64,000 nucleotides of DNA from Platycnemis pennipes. Lineage: Eukaryota > Arthropoda > Insecta > Odonata > Platycnemididae. The notes beneath the pieces were generated by a model. It saw nothing but the letters and a program-made list of their open reading frames with translations, was not told the origin of the DNA and did not search any database. This document shows, piece after piece, positions 49,017-61,277 of this stretch. The first letter of the stretch is position 1, and every line of letters starts with the position of its first letter. The translations under genes and the position numbers were made by a program. Location of the stretch: the NCBI GenBank assembly GCA_933228895.1, contig OW121847.1, positions 81,757,656 to 81,821,655 on the forward strand, given 5' to 3'.

Positions 49017-49486
49017 TTTTTTTCAATTTTATTTTTTTCCCCGAAATGTCGCCTCCTCAGAAAAAGTGCTCGAGAGATTTATGCAGGGTGATCAGGACGT
49101 CACGAGACGTCCATAAAACCATAAAATGTTGAACAATTTCATCTGACGGACCGAAATTTTTTCGGCGGCGGGGCGGCCCGGAAAAAAAAATCCGCCCTTC
49201 TTCGGAAAAAATACTCATTATTTTTAGGTTTTTTACGTCCTACGCGCGGTCTCTAAGCCGATGCAAAAGCGAATAATTGTAATTTTTACAGAATATTTGC
49301 ATAAAAATTATTTTTCGGAGGGGTTAGTTCCACAGTTTGTCAATAGATGGCGAACAGCTTCACTTTCCACTGACACACCGCGAGCACTCAAGAAGTTGCA
49401 TTAATGTTATTCAGATCACGCCACCATCGTCGTCGTGAAAACAAATGACGATAGTTTTGTCATTGTCGAGGGACCAATAGTAGCCC

Positions 49487-52400
49487 AGCGATGTACCGCT
49501 GAAATTCAAACGCCATAAAAATATTTGGGCTGCACATTATGTAAACAAAGGCTGAGATAATTTAGCGTCCTGGCCTTGGTCCATCTGGCCCATTATTTTC
49601 ACCCAAAAGTTGATATAGCTATTAGGGTTTACGTTCTTTTCAATATCTTCTCTTTCCTTGAGCATAACAATAATTTCTTTCCAGTATTTTTTTGCTAAAT
49701 ACATTTAAAAATAATAACTAGCTGGAACTCTATTTATTTGTCACCCAAACAAAGTACACTATCCAATAGGGTTTTACACAAAAAAGAATTTTGTATAAGC
49801 AATTACACTCCTCCATTAACAGATCAATCAGTGCAATGCCATAGGTTCTTGAAATGCTTCTTCTGCAACTCATTCATTTAATTGCATGTAGTTTTATCAC
49901 AGATATGCTTCTAATAGTGATAAGCTGTTTCAGTAGTGCAAGGAGGTCCAATGTTATATCATTTATGCAGTGGATACACTCTCAATTGACCATGGATTGA
50001 CACACCACAAAGGTTGAACTACACCATTACCTGTAATATTAAAGAGAGAAGCAATATAATTATGCAGTTGAAAGTAAATCGTGCTAAACTGATTCATTTT
50101 GCACGAATTTCAGTATTTTAAGATCTTAAGTAATGGAATTTCACATTATAGCTAAATTATGATATGATGACTTAATGGATACATGATTATTGGGTGGAAA
50201 AATTTGGTTTTACTCTTTTTGGCAAATTATATAAAAATGGAACCAGCTACAGTAGAATATGCAGGTACCAGCTTGCAATTGAAATTACCATTTGACAGCA
50301 ATAAGCCATAAGCAATGGGGGATATAGTTCATTGCAGTTGATGCTAAGTAGAAATATTTAAGCCATCTTAATAACCATTTCATTACTTTTAAAATGTAAT
50401 CATTCCTACCTCAAAGAAATCCTTACACTGAACAATATCAAGACCTTTCCCAACAGGCATTTTTATAATATCAGCTTGAACAATTTACATGATATGTTAT
50501 CATCAATGTGTATATCAGATGTTCATACACATTGTGATCTTTAAACCAATCCTTGTTGCAAAAACCACTTCCTATGGAGGGAACCAAATTTATCTCATAA
50601 ATAATGAGGATTTAGATTTTTGTTCACCATGATGAGAAATATAGAAAAGAGGAGATTAATGTTCATATTATTTTAAATTAAAATAATACAAGCAAATGAG
50701 ATACTGATAACTTTTTAATTCCATATTCACTATGACGAGAGTAGTGATAGTAACATTATATCCTTAGGCCTTGTTTCATTTGAAGCATTAACCTTTATCA
50801 CTACCTTTCCATTTTCCCAAGCACTAAATCTACTCATCTGTCAACTGATGGAATCCACATGGAATATTACCAATTCAATACCTAATCAAAAAAGGCTTAA
50901 CACCTCTTTATTGAAGATTAACACATTATCAACAAGAACACAAGGTGACAAAATTACAAGATTGCTGGGATAGGTCATTTATAAGCAAAGAATATAGAAT
51001 AAATGCTACCAGCAACTGTAAACTTCCATTCTTTGGAGTTCATCAAATAGAATGTCGAGATGAAATCGATAGATTTGGCTTTAACTTGGTGAAAATTCAT
51101 GTAGAATGATTTAGTACACAACAAAGTCACACAACCTAACCCTCCCCCTCCACCCTCAGCACAAAGTGTATTATCGGGATGTCCTGCATAAAACTTTGTA
51201 CTTGAGAATGACACCTTAGCGTCGGAAAGCATTGTACCAGCAAATAAAGTCTGTGAAAATTTTCGTAGGTTGTATGTTCTCATTCATCACAGAATGACCT
51301 TTATAGACATGCTCGTCTCCAAGATGACCCAAATAAACACAATTTTCCTCGATAAATAACATCCCTGATTCACTGTTAAACATCACTCCACATACACTAG
51401 AAGGTAAGGTGATGTACATATTTACTTCTGTATTTTTTGACACTTATCATCACAATAATTAAAGGTCATCTTATTTTTATAACGAAACGAAGAGGTTTAT
51501 TGCACCCCGTAAAAATTTGAATTATATGCACACGTGGCGATGAACAACATGACATCGTTACTACAGGCTACAAAGACTCTCTGGTTGAGAACAAAGAAAC
51601 CCAGGAAAATTGGGTTGAACCATTGCTGACGATTATTGGACATCAATCACATATTGGTTATCAGCGCTACGGGTTACCTCAAAGATTCTCCAGTCCTCAA
51701 CTTACAGCGAATTTACTACATGGCACATCACTCACGACTAGTGGTAGTCCATCCTTCCGTGGATTCGGGGAAGGATTCCGGTTATCAGAAGTTCAAATTC
51801 GTCGTCACCACTTCAATGCTGCGGCCAATAGTACATTTACGAGGTGATTGATATGTTTGTATTCATTCAATTTATTTTATTTAAATTGCTTCGAACATAC
51901 CTTAAAAGTCCTTTATCTACAAAAAGACACTTCATCAATCATGTGCCATTCCATGCAGTTCAATGAACACGATTCTAGCTTTCGTGCCTATATCTGTTTC
52001 CCTATGATAGAAAAGAAGACAGAGAGACAAATGATGCTGATTGATAATTGATTAAGGTCAATGGCATAAATAATTCAAGAGTTATTTTTACAACTGGTTG
52101 GGATGCCTTTAAATTTTAAGACATTTCACCCACTCTACCGAAGGCAGTTCGCGGGTGGCCAGTTATCATTTAAATTTTACTACCAACAAATTCATTTGAA
52201 GGAATTTCTGTCGCTGGTCAACTTTATAATTGCGACGCCGTACAATTCTTCTATGGCCATCCAACGAATGCAGATAGACCATAGATTTACTTATCCTATA
52301 AACGCACTTCAATCAAGGAAGAGCTCACATGTTACAAATGATAACTAATTCGCCAGAGTGTTCTTTTCGTCACTTCTTATACATTTCCAATACAACGACT

Positions 52401-53732
52401 CACCATATCTCACTCTTCTTCTTCGTTCTTCAGCATTCCCGCTGATTGCCTGGTATGCATTGTGTACTTCAATTGTCTTGCGCAATGACAGAACCTGGAT
52501 GTTGCTCAGAAGGACGGCGCATCATTTGATTTTGGCGAAGACTGGGCTGGATTCTGGACTGTTGTTTGTTCGACTATAGATCTCAGCCCAATCCGCGTAA
52601 CAGCTGGCAAAAGGATGGAAGTTACTGAGACTAGAATACAGTATAATTTTTGCACTTTCGTTGTAGAATTTTTTCATGGCTTAGAGAAATGGTACCTCAT
52701 CCTTCAACTCAACTCGAAACGAAACTCCATATTGTTTCTTGGTTGCCTTTATACTCATATTTCTATCCTCCTTTTTTATATTATTCACCCATTACTTAGG
52801 TCCTAATCATCGCGCCCTGTTATAAAGAAATTCATGAATCGTATCCTGTTTTGGCAAGTAAATACTGATTTGTTTTCACAAGAGTGATTATTTATAAATT
52901 CAACGAGACAATGATCGCTTCGAAGCTATGAAGGTATTCTTGAGTTTAAATCAACTGTACTACCAGTAGTCAGTTTGGGGGATGTGGGACATGGTTGAGA
53001 TACACAACTGCACATAGCGGAGTTATTCACATTCATAATGAGTGGTACCGAAATATCAACATCCAATTTAATCCAACTACCATTTCAAGTTTTAAAAAAT
53101 CCTGCCAACAATTTCGAAGGATCATTTCTTCCACTCAATCATATGTCCTCGTAATTAATTGAGTTCCCCTCCACTTGCCCTGATGGGTACAATTGAACTT
53201 GAGGTGACTTAATAAGGCGATTGAGTTATCGCTAGATTTCGTAAGCTTAGTGGACGATATGAATCGGGAAATACCATATCATATGACTTTAAAGTATTTT
53301 TTTCGATTATGTATGTATGCAATCCCATATCAGTGCCATTTCTGAGACAATGGCATTCCGAGTCACTAAAAGGGACTTAGACACTCGGCAGAAATTCAAA
53401 TAAGAGAGGGGACATTATCCATAGGAGAGGAGTGCGCCCATATCCGCGTGCCACCTCCAAACATGGAGCACCGAGGAGGACATATGTTTCTACCCACACA
53501 CATTCGCCTTTTAAAGAAGCCCTGTGAAGTCACACCGAAATACATTCCGACACTGCTACGAGCCATTTCCTTGGGCCAGCAACGCCGCCAACGATGCCCG
53601 AACTTATCTACCGTACAGTTGTTGAGGCTTAGTATGTGGGCATCCATTACATGACTATATGTGATTCGACACCTCTAACCGTGGATTATTTAATGAATAC
53701 GTAAGATTATGGATCCTACCTTTCCTCTCCCA
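49487..53732. other. Intergenic region with two unexplained open stretches
   Basis: Minus strand 51443-51219 keeps a well-formed 75-codon frame (ITLPSSVCGVMFNSE, YLGHLGDEHVYKGH) ending in a stop. Plus strand about 51527-51847 is open for about 108 codons (GFGEGFRLSEVQIRRHH). I recognise neither. Splice context is weak and these may be chance frames or pieces of a gene. Confidence 0.3.
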
Positions 53733-53740
53733 GTGTGGCC

Positions 53741-56648
53741 CAGGCCCGGTGACAGGATTTTCGGGCCCCTGGGCAACTGAGTGGTCCGGGCCCCCTAAAT
53801 CCCGGCAAACCCCCTCACTTAATTTAGACCAGAACTGCGAACTTTCAGGTTATTTTATAACCAAGACTTACCTAATTATCAGCTTTTTCTGCAGAAAAAA
53901 CTTTCACACTGTCATACACTATATTTTCTTTTACTACAAATTGTCCTTTTTTTAAACACATGTCAGTGGAATGGGATGGGATAACAATTTCAAAATGAAA
54001 AATTTTTGGCGGTGTAACTCACTTTACATTTTCATTTTACAATAATCAAAACTAGGACTTACTTGAACTTGAAAATTTTATAAAAAGTCAGAATAAAACG
54101 TACTTTTCCTTTTTTTCAAAATTAGCATATCCACAATTACTCCCATCTTTTCGGAGATACGGAGATAAATTATATCACCACCAAATTAAAACGAATGCAG
54201 ATTATTCCCTTCTACTAAGCTTTGCTTTCACTACAACTCTCTCAATCAAGCAGGGAATGGGAAAAAATAATGTAAGTTAAGGGTTTTGACGAACAGAATA
54301 TATTTTGTTGTGCCTCAATATTAAGCTATTTTAGATAACTTGTTTCCTTTCTGTGTGCATAATTCAAGTAAAGTAGAAACTAAAGTTTTACTAGATGAAT
54401 AAAGTCATAAATCAGAGATATGCATGTTGTAACGAAGGGAAAATGAAAGATTTGAGTAGATTTTCTCGTTGAACAACCAAAAGCTCCGCGGTGTCCAAAA
54501 TGTACCTTTATGCATGAACCTCCAAGTAGGGTCAAAGGCTTGGACTTCTGGGGCGAAGGGGCAAATAAACGGAAAAAAAATCCCTCTGGAACGTAAAATA
54601 ATGTTTCATGCGAAAAATACAGGAATTTTAAGGCTTTGGGGGTGTGAATGAGAAGTTTACTTTTGAGAGGAGAAACCTTGAACGCGATGTCGCGTACACT
54701 TTAAGACCTTAATATTTCTATATCCCCATGATTTTATACGTGTAGAGCTGGTGGAGGTCGATAGCAATGTACACATATTAAAAAAAGGCGAATAAGAAAC
54801 GTTATGTTCCTTATGGCTTGAAAAAACTTACTTGCATCACGTCATTTCCAACTCCCGGCACGTGTCTCAAGCTCCGTACGCGCGCACGAAGTATCAAATG
54901 TATTTATTGGCGTCGCAAACGAATTTTTAATTTTTTTTCAGATCTACCATTAAAAAGCATCAACAATTGATAAAATGAGTCACCTGAAAGGCACTTAACA
55001 TGCCAGATATTTACTACTTAAAATGAATTTTTGTGTGAAAATAGTGTAAGCCATGTTGTTACGTAATATCACCTACATTTAGGAAGAGAAAGTTAAGCAT
55101 AGTCAAGTAAAAGAGTGGTTAAGCATACGTTAAGCCCCAAATTTAAGCATAGTCAAGTAAAAGAGTGGTTTTAACAGGCCTACTAGTTTTTTAACCGACC
55201 AAATTTCTCCCACAGCGTCACCTTCAACTTAAATAGGAAAATGTTCATAGAAAACTAAAGTCGGGTGTAATTTTGGCTATGTTTGAGCCCATGCATCTCG
55301 GTAACGGCGACAGAACATGACCAATTACATGCCATTCCATGGCTGCCAATCAATTATGAGAATTTGTACCAATTTTCATAAGTCTATCTCCAAAAAAGCC
55401 ATTCTGGAATTTTGTGACTTTTTTCGATTTCAGCCTACTGTGCATCGGTTCAAATTTTCCTTCCTCTCCTTTCTATTATCAAAAACCACAAAAAATCATG
55501 ACAGTGCGTGTATGGGCCTTGAACTTATTTAAGTAAAACAAGGAAACAAATTTAGAAAAATTTCAGAAGGATAAATTATACATCATGTTTAAGAATTAAT
55601 AACTTTCTGAAATTAGTATATATTCACAAAATTTTAAACATAAAATATTTTTTTGCTTCCCTTTTTTATTTTACCCGGGAGTTAAGGATTGCAATCCCGG
55701 ATGAAATGACAATCCCGAAATCTCGGGATTGTCATTTCATTATCGGTCATTTCATCATCGGACATTATTGTCATATTGTCATCGGGATATTATAAACGAA
55801 TCCCGGGAATCCGGGATTGACGTACAACTTTTAGCTAACAGGCAGCGCTAATAAGTAAGTTTTCTTGGACATGAAATGCAACACGTTAGACGCCTGAGTC
55901 CATTGACTAATTCATTTTTTTGGAATAAGTAATTTGTCATCATTTGTAATACATAAGAAAAATGGAAATGAGCTTACGGTCCGCGTGTTAAAGACAGTGA
56001 TCACCAGCATTAAACAAGATGGACTGAATTCCAGAAAATGTTGTCTAACTTTTGATGATGATCCCGTAAATGAAAAATCTCTCTGGGATTGCAATCCTTA
56101 CCGGGAGGCTAGGTTGGGGGGCCGCGGTCCCTCCCTTCCCCGTGTATGGGCGCTCTTGTATACAAAACCAATGACACAACACTAGAATGTGTAGCTTGCT
56201 ACTGATAATCTGTAACTTTGACTGTAGAATAAATGATTATTTACAGTCCACTAACAAGTAAACAATGGACCTTAGGTCGGGGGATTGGGTTTCTTGTCGT
56301 TCAGGTTACAATCATGTCGCTGAGTGGCGAATGTTCGCGGCAAAGGGAGGGGAGGTGAGTGTCGACGGTGTCGACACAGGGCTCGCGCTTCTCGCTCTAT
56401 CGTCCCAAAACCCTCGATGACCATAACAACAAAGCTAACGTCATACTTCTCTATTGCACACTGACACACGCCATACCTTCATTTGTTTTTTTCACTTTTT
56501 TAAACAACAAAATTTTGTATTCTTTTTGGCATTTAAATGTATTCATACTTTAAATTTTTGTTTTCATTTAATTTATTTGACCCGGGCCCCCTGATGGCCC
56601 GGGCCCCTGGGCATTTGCCCCCTTTGCCCCCCCCTGTCGCCGGCCCTG
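53741..56648. mobile_element. Non-autonomous hAT element, copy 2 (inverted relative to copy 1)
   Basis: It starts CAGGCCCGGTGACAGG and ends TGTCGCCGGCCCTG, and is flanked by a perfect 8-bp duplication GTGTGGCC (53733-53740, 56649-56656). The length is 2908 bases. It carries a small duplication (55092-55171, TTAAGCATAGTCAAGTAAAA twice) absent from copy 1. No transposase frame. Confidence 0.88.
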
Positions 56649-56656
56649 GTGTGGCC

Positions 56657-58940
56657 TAAATAGTGTTGAACCGATATGTGATTACGGTCAATGAATCGCT
56701 GATGGTATATTTCATCTATATTTCTTGATTTTGAAACTTTATCTTAAGGATCAATGAACATGATCAATATATTTTACAGTATCGTATTATAATCTAAACA
56801 TTTCTTTTTCATCATTTCGGCCGCTCTGTAAAATATTGCTATGAATCAGGATATTTTTGGCTGTATTATGAAATGTATGCGCCGTGAAAATATTAGCACA
56901 GTTGGTGCAACTTCCTTTGCCAATTGGGAGGTTGCAGTATCATATACACCTGACGAAAAAATGCATTTATATGATTGCATTTGTAGTACACATGTGGGTA
57001 TGAAAAATAAATATCATCGTTGAACGCATACGCCAAGTATTACTTTGGAATCACACTTTTCTCGGGTTTCGAATCACGTCAGAGCGGGAGGAAAGGAATG
57101 ATGATATGGAATGGAAAAGAGAAAAAGCGGTGAGAAACCAGACGTCGTAATTAGTCTTTTCTAAACGAAAGGCATCCAAGGAACCTCAGCTTTACGTTAC
57201 ATTCGACGGACGGAGCCCTGAATATAGGATGCTTTCCACACGGCATCCAGAAGGGATACAATGAAATGTCTACCAGGATTCCAATCCGTAGCCTATTGAT
57301 AGATATTCACTACTCTTACTACTTTCCTCAATTTCCCTTTGATTCTAAACTTCAAAATAACATTTGGATGCGTATCCAGTATTTTAGCTATGTAGATTTC
57401 ATTCTTTTTAAATACCAGGTCGTGAATATTCATTTATATTGCCACCATGTACTTTTTACCAGTTCATGTGAGATATTTATCAACTTCTATGATTTATGGC
57501 TCCCCGGAATCCAATTCTCAATTTGTATTCCCAGATACTACTCTTCACATTTTTTAGTAAACGATATTACGAACATGAACGAACCCACCCTATACCATTG
57601 CACCTGCTTGTTTATTTTCTCGTTGGTAGCTAAAAAATTCTGAATTCGTTATAAAACATAGTCGATCCCGTGGGTATTCGTTCAACCTCCTCCCTTCCTC
57701 GGAATAATTGAAATATCCCATTTGGTAAATGTGAGGGAAAGAGTGACACTTTTCTAAATGTTTTTCTCCCACTTCAAATTGTGTTATTTAGATGAAATTT
57801 TAACAACAAAACCTGCTACGAGGACACTATGTCATAATAAAGAGTCACCCTTCCTCTATCGTACACAGTTGTAATGAAATCGCTAATGCACAGCGTTTTC
57901 CCAGAATGAACTTTTGAAAAGTGTCACCCTCTTGCTCACATTTACCCATCCCATCTCCAAAATGGGGATAATTATTACAGCAATCACTAAATACATATGC
58001 GAAGTTACTTTCTTGGACGGTGACTATGCATTATACACTGCCACAGTCACTACATTATTTTTGCATGTATATGGCGTTTTCTTATTCACAAAAATAAAAC
58101 GCCATATACATTCTCGAATGCGGTTGATTTTCTCAATACACTTAACTATATAGGTAATACGGTAGCTACTTTGGGATTTAATTCAAACTAATTTCACGAG
58201 AGTAAGATTTGTGCGACCCAGAAAATACAACGTCACTGGTATGAGGGGAAATTCGCCTGGAAATCGTAGTGAGTTAGTTAATGAATCAGGAGGGCGACCG
58301 ACAATTATGATCATTTGCGTTATTTAGGATAGGTGGGTAATTGGAATATCAGGGTAAGAAATATCCTAGGGTGTGGAAGAAGGGCGGAGAGAAGCCCGAC
58401 GCACAGTGGGCGGAATCCAGGATCTAGGCGGAAAAAAGTCGAAAAACCGACTTTACAGTTGGGACAATTTTTGGCGTCAGTCTTATCCTTGGATAGTGGG
58501 AGCACCCTTTTTCGCCCTCGAGGTCACTAAACTCGGCACAATAGCACCGTTAGGGCCATTGAAAGACACCCTTTCTGCGGAGACGAGTTTCAGACCGGGC
58601 TCAGTCGCATTGTGGCAGTTAAGAGAAGAGCATACAATAAAGCGACCAGTGCACAAGGCATATTTCAGGGACTTTAATTATCATTTTCAAGGTATATTCT
58701 ACTGTTTATCATGACAAGTATTATTATGGATCCCATTTTCAATTTTTATGGTTTTTGAAATAACCATTGCAAAAACGCGGGATTTTTTTTAAATATCTCA
58801 TATTTAGTTTGACTTATAAAAAAAATTTCTAGCGGTGACTAGCTCATTTAAGTGTGAATGTCTTCAGAATGTATTTAAAAATAAGGCTATGAAAGGAATT
58901 AGTGCGGAAACGTTCGGAACTAAAGTTATCGTGCTTTTTC
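56657..58940. other. Intergenic DNA with short inverted repeats
   Basis: A 16-bp perfect hairpin lies at 58065-58080/58096-58111 (ATGTATATGGCGTTTT). A looser inverted pair lies at 57722-57765/57913-57950. No recognisable gene. The 3' part may belong to the Transib element. Confidence 0.5.
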
Positions 58941-59079
58941 AGGCGTCATGCAGAGGGTTGTCGTGACGGACGGAGAGCTATGTAGCCTTCTTCACGAAAA
59001 CAGCGAGACGAAAGATTCATTAACGGGTTACTTGATGAAAAATTCGAGTTAAATGAGACTGACAACGATGCTAAGAAGT

Positions 59080-61277
59080 ATTGATGAACTCTTCTCGGGC
59101 TCTACACCGGGTGAGTGAATGTAATGTTGCCGACGTTTCGGGTAGCGACTCGTTACCCATCCTCAAGGCAAATGTCACGTAACTAGACCGTCCGTTGGTT
59201 TTATACGGACGCTGGCGGTGGGGGATTGGTCGAGCCCCGATTGTTGAGCTGGAGGACCGTTGACCGTTGAACTTTGGCCGTTGACCGTTGGCCTCGCTCT
59301 GTAAACCTGTATTCTCTTTAGGATTCTATTCCATGAGCTGCTGATGGTATAGCCCGAATCCCGATTTACGTTCCTCCTCTCCATTTTTATTTCTATCGCT
59401 TCCTTTGTCAAGCGATCCCAAAATTTGTCCGAGCGCCAGATAACCCTCGTATCGTCCCATTTAATGCGATGGTCTAGACTGAGGCTATGTTCAACTATCG
59501 CTGATTTCTCCGGCTGTCCGAGTCGAAAATGTCTTCGATGTTCCTTCAGTCGAGTGGAAATCGTTCGACCTGTCTCTCCCACATAGACTTCGCCACATTC
59601 ACAAGGTATTTTATAGACCCCCGGAGTCATGAGGCCGACTGGGTCCTTCGCTCTCACGAGACGATCCCTTAAATTGGGCAATGGTCTGTGAATGGTGTCG
59701 ATGTTAAACCTCTTCAAAACCCTCGAAATTTTTCCAGATATCGTAGAAACATATGGCAAAACGGCTCTGGCTGTCGGTTTGGTGTGTTCATTCTCTGTAA
59801 CTGAAACCCTTGAAAAGTTAGAGGACCTCTTGAGAGCCAAGGAAATTTGCCGCTCACCATATCCATTCTGTCGGAAGGTTTTTCTGAGGTGGTCTAATTC
59901 CATAGGAAGATTTTCTTGGTCGGAAATAGCCTTTGCGCGATGTATTAGTGTGGAGAGGACCGCGCTGCGTTGAGAGGGGTGATGATGACTGAGGCCGTTC
60001 AGGTAGAGATCCGTATGCGTCGGTTTACGGTAAACGCTGTGTCCAAGTTTGCCATTTTCCTTCCGGTGGATAAGGACATCGAGAAAGGCTATCATATTGT
60101 TCTTCTCCGTTTCCATTGTAAATTGGATATTGGGATGCTGGTTGTTCATATGCTCCAAGAACGATGCAAGAGTGTCCGGTCCATGAGGCCATATGATGAA
60201 CGTGTCATCCACGTATCTGTAAAAGCACTTGGGTCTTAACGGAGCAGTAGTAAGGGCTCTTTCCTCGAAATCCTGCATGTAAAAATTCGCAATGGCCGGT
60301 GACAAAGGGGATCCCATCGCAACTCCGTCGGCCATTTCATAGAATCCACCGTCATACTTGAAGAATGTGGACGTTAATGTATGGTGGAATAGCTTCAACG
60401 TTCCGCTGTCAAATTTTTCTTCCAGTAGCTTGAAGGTATCGGAGAGTGGAACACGGGTAAAAAGGGAAACAACGTCAAAACTAACCAAAATGTCTGTTGG
60501 TTCCACCCGAAGGTTAGTCAAAATACCCACGAATTCAGAAGAGTTCTTAATATGGTGTTCACAGACACCCACATAAGGTGACAAAATTCCTGTAAGGTAT
60601 TTGGCTAGGCTGTAAGTAGGAGATCCGATGGCACTCACAATGGGTCGTAAAGGAACACCTTCCTTGTGTATTTTCGGAAGCCCGTAGAGTCTAGGAGGTG
60701 CTGGTGCCTGTGGGTAGATATTCTTAAACGTTTCTTCCCGGACGCCTGACTTTTTAATCAAAGAAACCGTCTTCCTCGCTATAGTCTCCGTGGGATCACA
60801 ATTTAACTTCCGGTACGCTCGATCCTTAAGTATTTCACAGATCTTATGGTGGTAATCTGAAGATCTCAAAATGACAGTAGCGTTTCCCTTATCTGCGGGT
60901 AAAATTTTAATCGCCTTGTTGTCACGCAGGGCTCGAAGTGCGGACCTCTCTTCCCTTGAAATATTCGATTTTGGGACCACGGACTTCTTCAGAATCATGG
61001 AAACTTCGTCCCTTGCCTCCTCCGCCAAATCTCTTGGGAGCTTCCGAATCGCCTGTTCCACTCCACCAATAAATTCCACGTACGGAATGGATCTAGGTGT
61101 TGGCGTAAAATTCAGTCCCTTTGAAAGGACGGATAAGGTAGGTTGGTCAAACTTCTCACATGTCAGGTTGATCACTAACCGTTTGCGGTCCAAGGGAGCG
61201 ACAGAAGATTGTACCGGTGTAGAGCCCGAGAAGAGTTCATCAATGCAATTCGCCGGGAAAGCGTGAAATCTTACTTC
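59080..61277 (-). mobile_element. 5'-truncated Penelope-like element with 12-bp target duplication
   Basis: Flanked by ATGCTAAGAAGT at 59068-59079 and 61278-61289. The 3' end carries CGACGTTTCGGGTAGCGACT. About 28 bases at the left end (59083-59110, GATGAACTCTTCTCGGGCTC) are an inverted copy of 61214-61242, as in Penelope-type termini. The insertion is in the Transib pseudogene and is therefore younger than it. Confidence 0.88.
59175..61193 (-). CDS. Penelope-like reverse transcriptase with GIY-YIG endonuclease
   Basis: An intact 672-residue frame ends at 59175. Reverse transcriptase: ILPADKGNATVI (about residues 97-108), YGLPKIHK and RPIVS, motif A VSFDVVSLFTRVPL (Asp240), motif B GVAMGSPLSPAIANFY (290-305), motif C YRYVDDTF (325-332). 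A GIY-YIG nuclease follows: GVYKIPCECGEVYVGETGRT (525-544) and KEAIEI (597-602). The frame stays open upstream to the element edge (FHAFPANCIDELFSGSTP) with no ATG; the first true ATG codon is about residue 66. The N-terminal part of a full Penelope protein is missing. The absence of breaks suggests a recent insertion. Confidence 0.9.
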   Translation of the reverse strand: MDRKRLVINLTCEKFDQPTLSVLSKGLNFTPTPRSIPYVEFIGGVEQAIRKLPRDLAEEARDEVSMILKKSVVPKSNISREERSALRALRDNKAIKILPADKGNATVILRSSDYHHKICEILKDRAYRKLNCDPTETIARKTVSLIKKSGVREETFKNIYPQAPAPPRLYGLPKIHKEGVPLRPIVSAIGSPTYSLAKYLTGILSPYVGVCEHHIKNSSEFVGILTNLRVEPTDILVSFDVVSLFTRVPLSDTFKLLEEKFDSGTLKLFHHTLTSTFFKYDGGFYEMADGVAMGSPLSPAIANFYMQDFEERALTTAPLRPKCFYRYVDDTFIIWPHGPDTLASFLEHMNNQHPNIQFTMETEKNNMIAFLDVLIHRKENGKLGHSVYRKPTHTDLYLNGLSHHHPSQRSAVLSTLIHRAKAISDQENLPMELDHLRKTFRQNGYGERQISLALKRSSNFSRVSVTENEHTKPTARAVLPYVSTISGKISRVLKRFNIDTIHRPLPNLRDRLVRAKDPVGLMTPGVYKIPCECGEVYVGETGRTISTRLKEHRRHFRLGQPEKSAIVEHSLSLDHRIKWDDTRVIWRSDKFWDRLTKEAIEIKMERRNVNRDSGYTISSSWNRILKRIQVYRARPTVNGQSSTVNGPPAQQSGLDQSPTASVRIKPTDGLVT

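Larger units (their letters stand above)
45878..49486. mobile_element. Foldback (long palindrome) element
   Basis: 45878-46863 and 48501-49486 are inverted copies, 986 bases each, collinear without net indels (positions sum to 95364). Only rare substitutions are seen (one example: AAG versus AGG in the mirrored frames). Inside, the arms hold tandem arrays of a GGGCCGGC-containing unit, four copies on the left and about two on the right. They continue, diverged, towards a centre near 47600-47900. Each arm has a tRNA-like Pol III unit. The architecture (long inverted arms with internal tandem repeats, no transposase) resembles foldback elements. The flanks show no clear target duplication. Confidence 0.85.

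Noticed and set aside
46338..49026. Pair of identical 126-codon frames (46338-46718 + and 48646-49026 -)
   Set aside because: They are mirror images inside the near-identical foldback arms and run antisense to the tRNA-like unit. No domain is recognisable, so not a gene pair.
45878..49486. LTR or virus-like origin for the palindrome
   Set aside because: The arms are inverted, not direct. There is no reverse transcriptase, capsid or primer-binding site.
57266..57643. 125-codon open frame on +
   Set aside because: Tyr/Phe/Ile-rich translation typical of AT-rich non-coding DNA. No domain and no splice context.
58590..58680. Histone H3-like peptide (FRPGSVALWQLREE, like RPGTVALREIRR)
   Set aside because: Only about seven residues agree, and both sides diverge at once. 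No other H3 blocks are present, so chance or a very old fragment.
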